Of a DNA stretch of 19,373 nt, positions 5,901 through 12,503 are shown piece by piece. The stretch is from Chrysochromulina tobinii (Eukaryota; Haptophyta; Prymnesiales; Chrysochromulinaceae), in NCBI GenBank assembly GCA_001275005.1, contig JWZX01001668.1:1-19373 (forward strand), written 5' to 3'. The translations under genes were made by a program, and so were the position numbers. Position 1 is the stretch's first letter, and each line of letters opens with the position of its first letter. The notes under the pieces were generated by a model. It was not told the DNA's origin. It searched no databases and saw nothing but the letters and a program-made list of their open reading frames with translations.

Positions 5901-7915
5901 TCGGGCGCCTCCAATTCTGCCAAAAAGTTCTGCGCCCACGCCTGCGACGTGTGCTTGTTGATGTAGCGTGAGGCGTAGGCATGCAGCTCGGTGCGCTGCG
6001 CGACCGGCATCTCAATGGCCTCACTGATCGCCCGTGCGAGATCCTCGATGTTGAACGGGTTGACCATCACGCAGCCTGCGCCGAGCGCCTGCGCCGCGCC
6101 GGCGAACTCGGAGAGGATCAGCACACCAGGCCCCATGTCCGCCTGATCGTCCTGGCACGCCACATACTCGTAGGACACCAGATTCATACCGTCCCGCAAC
6201 GAGGAGACGATGCATGCGCGCGCGACGGCGTAGAGGGCCACCATCTCATCAAACTCGATCGCCTGGTCCAGGTAAAGGATAGGAGTCCAGCCTGGGGAGC
6301 CAGGACGCCGTGGTGAGCACTTGCATGCAAGGCAGACCATCAGAGGCAATCAGAGCACTTGCATGCAAGGCAGACCAACCTGGGGAGCCGAACTTGCCAT
6401 TGATGCGCCCCACGAGACGGTGAGCAACCGATCGCACTTTTTGGTATTCGACCACCTCCGTTCGAGTGGGCACTGCGATCTGCAGGAGGACGACCTTGCC
6501 AACCAGATCCGGCCGCCGCAGGAGCAGCGCCTCCATCGCCAGCAGCTTCTGCGGGATGCCTTTGATTTTTGTGGAGATGCACATGAAGCGTGAGCAGCGC
6601 GCGCAGGGCTGGGAGGCGGGCATGGGCCATGGCGCATCATGGGCTGTTGGTACAGACCTTTGGTGTAGTCAGTCCGATCGATTCCTGTTTTTTGTGTGGA
6701 GATGCACATGAAGCGTGAGCAGCGCGCGCAGGGCTGGGAGGCGGGCGTGGGCCATGGCGCATCATGGGCTGTGGGTACAGACCTAGTAGCAGCAGCTGCC
6801 CCTCGTGTTGCTGTCGCAGCTGGAAGATCCTTTCGCACACCTTATTGGAGTGGAGCGCGAAGCGGAAGCGCTCGGGGTCGATGCCGATCGGGAAGGCGTC
6901 GACCTTGACTGAGTGTGTCGCCACCCCGCCCCCCTCGGCAGGAGAGAGGGGGCGCTCCCAGCGCAGCCGGCGCCCGTGGAAAGACACTTCGCTACCAAGC
7001 AGGCGCGTGCACGTGTGCAGAAAGTGGCGAGCGTAGTCATACACATGGAAGCCCAGCAGGTCAGCGGCGAGCAACCCGACGAGGATCTCGCGCCGTCGTG
7101 CGAGCGTGCGGAATACCTCCGATGAGGGCCACGGCGTGTGCAAGAACCAGCCGATCTTGATGTGCTGATGGTTCTCGATGCGCTTCGCTCGCAGCAACGA
7201 GGGCAGCAGCATCAAATGATAATCATGAACCCACACTAGGTCCGACTCGCGCGCGACGCTGTTGACGACGTCGGCGAAGCGCTCGTTGACGCGCTTGTAC
7301 GCGAGCCAGTTGGCTTGCTCACGCTCCGCAGCGCCGTCCTCGGCCTCAGGTGTCGGCTTGATGACGTAGTGAAAGAGTGGCCAGAGCTCATCATTGCAGA
7401 ACCCATTGTAGTACGCGGACGCCTCTTCCGCTGGCAGGAAGACGGGCACGCAGCCGCGGGACAGGAGAGCGCGCCGCACCTGCTCGAGCTCGACAGGCGT
7501 GATGTCGTCGGGTACAGCCCACCCAGATCATCCGAACGTCTCGTACGCCCATGAGAGCCGAGACCATGCCGCCGCCAGTCATTAAATACTGCAGCTGGCC
7601 GTCCGCGTCGCGCTTCACCGAGAGCGGCAGCCTGTTGGCAACGACGATCGTACGTGGTGGCGCATACTTCCAATCACGCCGCGCACGGGCGGCCTCTGCA
7701 GCTCTCTGCAGCTCACGCTGCTGCCGGCTCATCTCCATGATCTCGGCAATAGTTGCATGCTCACGGCGCAGATTGCCAATGAGCTGAGAGATATGAGACG
7801 CCAAAGGAGGCGAGGAGCGCTCGCGGCGTGCACTTGGTATGCTCTTGGCCGGATGTGCGCCGACCACGACAAGGAGGAAGAGGCAGAGCCTCATTTCACA
7901 GGCAAGTCCATTCAA
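2984..7915 (-). CDS. Trehalose-6-phosphate synthase / pseudo-phosphatase / trehalose-6-phosphate phosphatase, six exons, one apparent frameshift
   Basis: Proposed exons: 7915-6783, 6684-6658, 6559-6380, 6291-5574, 5456-3764, 3664-2984. All junction phases agree, giving 1476 residues if base 7516 is skipped. The GT20 synthase (about 88-600) makes trehalose-6-phosphate from UDP-glucose and glucose-6-phosphate. It shows ANRLPLS (93-99), WVHDYH (228-233), GWFLHTPWP (255-263), FPIGIDP (341-347), DRTDYTKG with R381/K386, and RDGMNLV from 479. A first TPP-type HAD module follows but is degenerate: SVGGT (611-615) replaces DxDGT and GNFTGRDEDLF replaces GDDRSDEDMF. A low-complexity, partly Ser/Arg-rich insert of about 130 residues interrupts it. 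The second TPP is intact: DYDGT (D1165, D1167), SGRS, K1318, GDDTTDEDAF (1359-1368); it should release trehalose. Residues 8-25 resemble a signal peptide. The frameshift could be an assembly error, so this could be a functional gene or a recent pseudogene. Confidence 0.9.
3033..3092. repeat. 12-bp tandem repeat, five perfect copies, coding
   Basis: The unit GGGCCTGCCATG is repeated five times without a mismatch, followed by a partial copy. On the minus strand it encodes (Met-Ala-Gly-Pro)5 in the C-terminal tail of the trehalose protein (about residues 1442-1461 of the spliced protein). Because the unit is a multiple of three, copy-number change would keep the frame. It lies outside the catalytic domains. 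Confidence 0.95.
3665..3763 (-). other. 99-nt GC-AG intron, multiple of three
   Basis: On the minus strand the exon ends CATCCAG, the intron starts GCATGC and ends TTCCTTTCAG, and the next exon starts GGCGCG. The intron has no in-frame stop, so unspliced RNA would add 33 residues rich in His, Pro and Ser inside the active TPP domain. Removing it joins LLPTIQ to GALTKLQ, which restores the continuity expected for a TPP. The GC donor is a real deviation from GT. GC donors are common in some algal groups, haptophytes included. Confidence 0.8.
5111..5240. repeat. Short in-frame GC-rich tandem repeats in coding sequence
   Basis: A 9-bp unit (GGCGACCGC) is repeated about three times at 5111-5139. 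A 12-bp unit (GCAGCGCCCGCC) is repeated about four times at roughly 5197-5245. A CTG-rich run lies nearby at about 5328-5360. On the minus strand they encode Ala/Val-rich, Ala/Gly-rich and Ser/Arg-rich stretches. These make up most of the low-complexity insert within the degenerate first phosphatase module of the trehalose protein. Confidence 0.75.
5457..5573 (-). other. 117-nt intron with direct repeat across both splice sites
   Basis: The two flanking exons are in the same frame but separated by a stop (TGA at 5512-5510), so an intron is needed. The best solution is donor GTACGC at 5573 and acceptor CATCAG ending at 5457, phase 2, restoring a Met codon across the junction. A near-identical 20-mer, GTACGCCGMGATGGCGCCCG, begins at the donor and again immediately after the acceptor. 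A 20-bp perfect copy also occurs at 5431-5450 and 5521-5540, so the precise donor is uncertain. The middle consists of short diverged CTGATGACC-like units. Confidence 0.65.
6292..6379 (-). other. 88-nt intron flanked by 15-bp direct repeats, with internal duplication
   Basis: Minus strand: exon ...GGCTCCCCAG, intron GTTGG...GGCTCCCCAG, exon GCTGGACTCC. Splicing joins KFGSP to GWTPILYL, an essential and well-conserved GT20 segment, so the boundary is firm. The sequences around donor (6375-6389) and acceptor (6287-6301) match at 14 of 15 bases, so the intron spans exactly one repeat period. Inside it, a 25-bp sequence containing the palindrome TTGCATGCAA is present twice (6315-6339 and 6353-6377), with a period of 38. 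Confidence 0.85.
6560..6657 (-). other. 98-nt intron, introner-like copy B
   Basis: Minus strand: exon ...CACCAAAG, intron GTCTGTACC...AATCAAAG, exon GCATCCCGCAG. It matches the intron at 6685-6782 in the same orientation with no gap; by eye 92 of 98 positions are identical, and four of the six differences lie close to the acceptor. Splicing is phase 1 and restores TKG-IPQKLL of the synthase. The junctions share CAAAGG on both sides, which could be a target duplication or chance. Confidence 0.9.
6658..6684 (-). other. 27-nt microexon encoding the catalytic (G)IDRTDYTK(G) motif of the synthase
   Basis: Twenty-seven bases between two near-identical introns encode I-D-R-T-D-Y-T-K plus split glycine codons on both sides. 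This corresponds to the VERLDYSKG motif of GT20 enzymes, whose Arg and Lys contact the donor sugar phosphates (established for E. coli OtsA). Both junctions are phase 1, so skipping would remove nine codons in frame and give a protein lacking those residues. Confidence 0.9.
6685..6782 (-). other. 98-nt intron, introner-like copy A
   Basis: Minus strand: exon ...CTGCTACTAG, intron GTCTGTACCC...AAAAAACAG, exon GAATCGATCGG. It has the same length and orientation and almost the same sequence as the intron at 6560-6657. The flanking exon sequences of the two introns are unrelated beyond AG|G. Separate insertions of one element therefore explain the pair better than duplication of a segment containing exon sequence. 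Confidence 0.9.
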
Positions 7916-8224
7916 GTCAAGTCAAATCAAGCTACTTGACCTACAGTACTTGTTCTCCGAGTGCACGTATGCCAGCACTTATGACGTGTCACCTCTAGAT
8001 GGATCCCCTCCGCCATCTCCGCCTCCTCCCGTCCCTGCTTCCGTCCGGAGCACATTCGAAGATTCGATAGGCTTCCGTAATCCGTTCGGTTAATGTTTTT
8101 GAAAAGACTTGACGAGACTTGTCACAGGAACACTCAAAAAAAGTTCACTTTGGGGGAACAGAGGAAGTCTCAACGCCACTATTTTTGGTGGACTCGAACC
8201 CGAGCGCGCTCCCAATTTCTGCTC
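7916..8224. promoter_or_regulatory. Divergent upstream region with paired CAAGTC/GACTTG hexamers
   Basis: This 0.3-kb region separates the minus-strand trehalose gene from the plus-strand IQ-PDZ gene and is presumably a shared promoter. CAAGTC occurs at 7903, 7913 and 7918 (the first two lie at the very 5' end of the trehalose frame, upstream of its second ATG). The reverse form GACTTG occurs at 8106 and 8116. In each cluster two copies are exactly 10 bases apart. No TATA box was assigned. Confidence 0.35.
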
Positions 8225-9214
8225 ATGTCGTCGATCCGGCCGCTCGGGACTCTGGGTTCGCGTCGCGTCGCGACGACGTACTACAATGGCTCAGAAGACG
8301 TCTACGGAATGCAATCAGAAGACGGCTACATCACGCCACGCTGCAATAACAGTTCAAGCCTCGCGGTGCCCCTGTCCCCCATGAAGGTTGTCGAGAAACG
8401 CCCTCACCTGAGTATCCCGGCCGTCAATAGCGACAAGGAGAATTTCGACGACGGGCTGCTGTCGCCACGGCGCCTTGCCCAGGGCCTCAACGCGTTCGGG
8501 GCGATGCGCAACGCGGGCGCCAACTGGGGCGCTGCGCTCGTCCATGCGATCCAGGGCCACAAGATGACTGAGGAGCAGGCAGCGCTTTGCATCCAGTCGC
8601 ACTGGCGCAAGCACGAGGCAGTGGTTGACAATGTCGCCCGCGTGCTCGCCGCGGAATTCATCCAGCGCTTTGTGCGCGAGCGCGCGTATAAGCGCGATCA
8701 AAAGCTGCAGGCGGAGATGCTCGCTGCCATGATCCAGCAGGAATCCTACGAGGTGGCTTACGAGGCGCGTGCGGCCACAAAGATCAACATGACTTGGCGT
8801 GGACACCTCGCGAGGATGCACGTCAGAAAGCTGCGCGAGGCGCGCGCTCCCAAGGGCTTTGGCGGCATTACGAAACGATCGCTCTCATTTGGCAAGTCGA
8901 AGCGCAGCAAGGCTCATTTGGCAGCCTCGCCGATGATGGCCCCCGATTTTGCCCCCACTGTCGCCCGCGCGACCACTCAGAGGTCCGGAGTCACCTCGAC
9001 AGCGCCCCCCGTGCCGTCCGAGCCGCCGGTGGAGAACAAGCAGCTCCGAGACCTCATGTCGGCCTTGCTCGGCGACCCGGTCAATATCGAGGTCGCGCCA
9101 GCGGCTGCTCCAACATCCGGAGGAGGAGGCTCCTCTCGTACTGGCAGCAACGGCGTTGGCTCCAACACCACCTCCTCCGTGAAGAAGGTGATGCGCTCGC
9201 TCTCGTTTGGCAGG

Positions 9215-9270
<56 letters not shown>

Positions 9271-9640
9271 ACCGGTTGCGGTCTCAGCGACGCGGCGGAC
9301 CTTTGTGCTCGAGCGCGGGCAGCAAGGCCTCGGGCTCGAGCTCGACTCTACCAATACGATCGTGCACATCAAGCCGGGTGGCCGGGCCGAGCAGCAGGGT
9401 TTGGTGCGAGTCGAGGACGTCATCCTGTCCGTTGACGGCAGGTCGTGCGCAGGCAAGCTGATGCAGGAGGTCATGGTGCCGGGGCGCTCCGTCTATGTGG
9501 TCGAGATTTCGCGCACGGAGTACATGACTGGGCGTGAGCTTGCCAAAGCGACGAGCGCCATCCGCCGATCGCTCTCGTTTGATAAGAAAGCCAGTACTGG
9601 AGTCAAGCGCTCTTTCTCATTCGATAGGAAGAAGTGGTGA
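8225..9640 (+). CDS. IQ-motif and PDZ-domain protein (copy 1)
   Basis: 471 residues from the ATG at 8225; the frame is open back to 8093, but that extra stretch looks non-coding. Domains: IQ-like helices AALCIQSHWRKH (about 118-137), AAEFIQRFVRERAYKRD (about 142-160) and ATKINMTWRGHLAR (about 182-202), which usually bind calmodulin-type light chains. A 17-codon AGC (Ser) tract lies at 9218-9268. A PDZ domain (about 357-433) carries the peptide-binding loop GLGLEL and the segments GGRAEQQGL and ILSVDGRS. Four copies of a basic motif, [KMR]RS[LF]SF[GD][KR], lie at about 8873, 9190, 9563 and 9605. They resemble targets of basophilic kinases such as PKA or CaMK. The protein ends KKW. Inferred role: a Ca2+/calmodulin-responsive scaffold. 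The gene at 10317-11330 is a paralogue. No introns, signal peptide or membrane segment are seen. Confidence 0.8.
9218..9268 (+). repeat. (AGC)17 trinucleotide repeat encoding polyserine
   Basis: Seventeen uninterrupted AGC codons sit directly after a RSLSFGRK motif and before the PDZ domain. The paralogue has 12 AGC codons at the equivalent place, so the tract has changed length since duplication. It is likely to be polymorphic. Confidence 0.9.
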
Positions 9641-10316
9641 GAGATGCATGGGTGGCAGTTTTTGGATGAAGCAACGGTTTCCCATTTCAGCCTATCGTGG
9701 AAATCGTCCGCTCGTGTGGTGCATGGACGAAGGTAAGGAGGATGTTGCAGATGGTTAGTGCGGCCCTAGCGGTCGGAAGAGCCTGAAGTACACATGCGGG
9801 TAACGGGGCGCGACTGGGGCATGATCCGATCCGATCATCGATCGGGTTGCGCACCGAAAAGTATAAAACGGAAAGGAAGTGTGCTGACTGCTGTTGGAGG
9901 AGAAAGGTACAATGGGTGTGTGGTCACGTGGAGAATTGAGGTTGAATGATTCTGATCTTCTGAATGAATTTGTAGTCTCTTGGGGACTTGGCAGCCTGCC
10001 TGCCTGCCCCTTCGCAGGCGCACAGGGCTTCATCGTTCATGGACGGGAGTTAGAGTTAGGAATACTCTTGTGTTGACCGAGGGCAGCGGAGCCGTCCTTT
10101 GAGACGGAGTGTGGAGCGCGGGGGGACCGCGACATAACTGACTACCTGACTGGTCCGGGTAAGATTGGAATTTGCTTCGTGAGGTGGTTTTTTTGCAACA
10201 ACATCTTTTGTCGCGCGAGTTTGACAAACAGCTCTCGTCACACCCGCGATCGGACAAAGCGAATTTTGGGAGCCCCTACTCGTGGGACATCGAGGCCGTG
10301 GCAATCGACTTGCGAG
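9641..10316. promoter_or_regulatory. Region between the two IQ-PDZ paralogues
   Basis: About 0.7 kb with no recognisable gene. A TATAAAA sequence lies at 9862-9868, but it is about 450 bases upstream of the chosen ATG at 10317. It would serve that gene only with a long 5' untranslated region or an unseen leader intron. The frame upstream of 10317 is open to 10179, but its translation has no similarity to the paralogue. Confidence 0.3.
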
Positions 10317-10895
10317 ATGGGAGATGACGAGTCTCCAGTAGTGACGCCGAAACGGGGCGGCGGCTTGTTCGGCAACTTTGGGGCGATGCTCGAGTCCGGC
10401 GGTTTCATGGCTGCGGTCGGCGCTGTGCTCAAGGGTCATTCGATGACCGATGAGCAGGCAGCGCTCTTGATTCAGTCACACTGGCGGCGCAAGCAAGTTT
10501 ACATTGACAACATGCACCGCCAGCTCGCCGCGAGGCACATCCAGGGCGTGTTCATGCAGCGGCAATTGCGCGAGGATGAACGCAATAGGGCGAGGATGGA
10601 GCTTTTGATGGGCGTAGAGCACGAACGGCAGACGCAAATGGCGGCGAAGACTCGCGCGGCCACGAAGATCAACATGACGTGGCGCGGCCACCTCGCGAGA
10701 AATCACGCTCGGCAGCTGCGCAGACAGAAAGAGGGCTTCGGCGGCGTCGTGCGCCGATCGCTCTCGTTTGGCAAGAAGAAGGGCTCCTCCGCGCGAGCTG
10801 CTCCTACGCCGGGATTACCGGAGGCTCCACCACCTTCCCCGGGAGGCGGCGGCGGGACCGCAAAACGAGTGATGCGCTCGCTCTCGTTCGGCAAG

Positions 10896-10938
<43 letters not shown>

Positions 10939-11330
10939 ATGGCAAGCCAGCGATGGTTGCAACCTCAGCGACGCGGCGGACCTTTGTGCTCGAGCGCGGG
11001 CCGCAAGGCCTCGGGCTCGAGCTCGACTCTACCAATACGATCATCACCGTCAAACCGGGTGGCCGGGCCGAGCAGCAGGCCCTAGTGCAACTTGACGATA
11101 TCATCTTGTCCGTTGACGGCAAGTCGCTCGCAGGCAAGCTGATGCAGGAGGTCATGGTGCCGGGGCGCCCCGTCTACGTGGTCGAGATCCTGCGCCCGGA
11201 GAAGAAGGAGGTACCTGTAGCCACCCCTATGAAGGCAATCAATGCAATTCGACGATCGATGTCGTTCGACAAAAAGTCATCGGGTGGTAACATCAAGCGC
11301 TCCTTGTCATGGACGACGAAGAAGTGGTAA
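10317..11330 (+). CDS. IQ-motif and PDZ-domain protein (copy 2)
   Basis: 337 residues starting MGDDESPVV; this ATG was preferred because the aligned, low-entropy part begins here. It is a shorter paralogue of the upstream gene with the same order of parts. IQ-like segments are AALLIQSHWRRK (about 46-66), a weaker second one (AARHIQGVFMQR), and ATKINMTWRGHLAR (about 113-132). Then come RRSLSFGKK, a proline-rich linker, MRSLSFGKK, 12 AGC-encoded serines (10899-10934), PDZ (about 220-296, loop GLGLEL), RRSMSFDKK and KRSLSW, ending KKW. The N-terminal leader differs completely from copy 1, whereas the PDZ-coding DNA is almost unchanged. Role by inference: a calmodulin-binding scaffold like copy 1, perhaps with a different partner because the N-terminus and linkers differ. 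Confidence 0.8.
10899..10934 (+). repeat. (AGC)12 trinucleotide repeat encoding polyserine
   Basis: Twelve uninterrupted AGC codons sit between a MRSLSFGKK motif and the PDZ domain, orthotopic to the 17-codon tract of the upstream paralogue. Confidence 0.9.
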
Positions 11331-12503
11331 GAAATTTGCAGTGGCGAATGTTTTGGCAGCCCGGAACGCCGCCGATCTTGTAAGTTGAGGATGCGGTGTG
11401 CTGTGCCGCCGCATGGCTGATGGCACTCAGTCATTCGTGGGCTCCTTTTTGTGATTGCATCCGACGGTGCAAGTTGCACTGTGTTTTTGTCTCAAACGCT
11501 GCTATGTGGTGGATCTGGGTGCAGGGTGCCGAGCCCCGACGCGGCGGGCACACCATCACTTGGTATACAGGGTCAACTGAATCCGCGTTAAACGGGGGGG
11601 GGTAGCGGTTGGGTTAGTAGCGGTTCCATTCACACGCTGGGGCGCGGTGCGGTACTGCGCGGCGGTTCCTCGGTCGTCGTACGACTCAGTTTGGGACCCG
11701 GGACCCCATCCGCTCCACGTCCGATCCCAGGGGCTCTGACCTCTGTTCCAGAGAGTGATCAAGCGAGAGTGATCCATCGTAGAAGGTTTGATTCTAAGGT
11801 ACTGTTGAACAACCCCTCTGACGACCAAAGCCCTCTAGATGCTCCGCCATGCCCATGCCCATGGGGGCCATGGCGTGGATCGGATCGCGGATGCTCATGC
11901 TGTCCGCGCGCGCGACACATGGCGCGACACCAATTGCGCGACACACGACTCAGACGACACTGATCTGTGACGCGCGCGCGAACCGCACACTGGAGACCGA
12001 CGGGCGGACACGTAACAATCAAAATGCGTGTATCGAACCGCGGCGCGACAACGTACATACGACGGAAGTCCTGTCCGGACGGGCATCGCATCCCACAACG
12101 AAAGTAACGTTTAATTCGTTTTTCCATGCCGACCCGTTCCCTGCGCCCCACTGTGTTGAAACACCATATAGGGTGACTATCTTATCTGAGTAGTGAAACC
12201 CTCCCCCTAGGTCAAAATCTCGTGCCGCACGAAAGTAGATCTGGGCTCGGCTTCGAGGTACGTTGCGCGTACCGAGGACGTGATGTGCGCGGCCGCGCGG
12301 GGGTTCGGCGTGCAGATCGGATCATCAGATACGATTTAGCGGCCGTTCTCCGCGCTCTTTATACTGCCGTGCCGCGGTACTACCCGGGTACTCGTAACTC
12401 CGGACCGGTCGGGACCTGCGATTCGCTGCTCTCACAGCACATACTATACGATAGTACAGGTTCCTTGGTGTCGATTCCGGCGACTCACACCAACGCGTCC
12501 CCT
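11331..12503. other. Gene-poor region between converging genes
   Basis: About 1.2 kb between the stop codons of the second IQ-PDZ gene and the oxygenase gene. I found no coding frame with domain-like content and no RNA gene. Small features only: a run of nine or ten G near 11595, a CATGCC-rich stretch at about 11846-11875, and GCGCGACA repeated three times at about 11910-11945. Confidence 0.45.

Noticed and set aside
8180-8215. GGGTTCGAGTCC on the minus strand resembling a tRNA B box
   Set aside because: The bases around the TTCGAGT loop give only two pairs of a T stem, and no acceptor or anticodon stem can be formed around it.
8093-8224. N-terminal extension of the first IQ-PDZ gene to the ATG at 8093
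   Set aside because: The extra 44 codons look non-coding, contain one of the GACTTG promoter-type clusters, and have no counterpart in the paralogue.
9862-9868. TATAAAA as a promoter TATA box
   Set aside because: About 450 bases from the next start codon, with no supporting element; kept only as a remark in the intergenic entry.
10179-10316. N-terminal extension of the second IQ-PDZ gene
   Set aside because: Its composition is unlike the rest of the protein; the ATG at 10317 is followed at once by coherent coding sequence.
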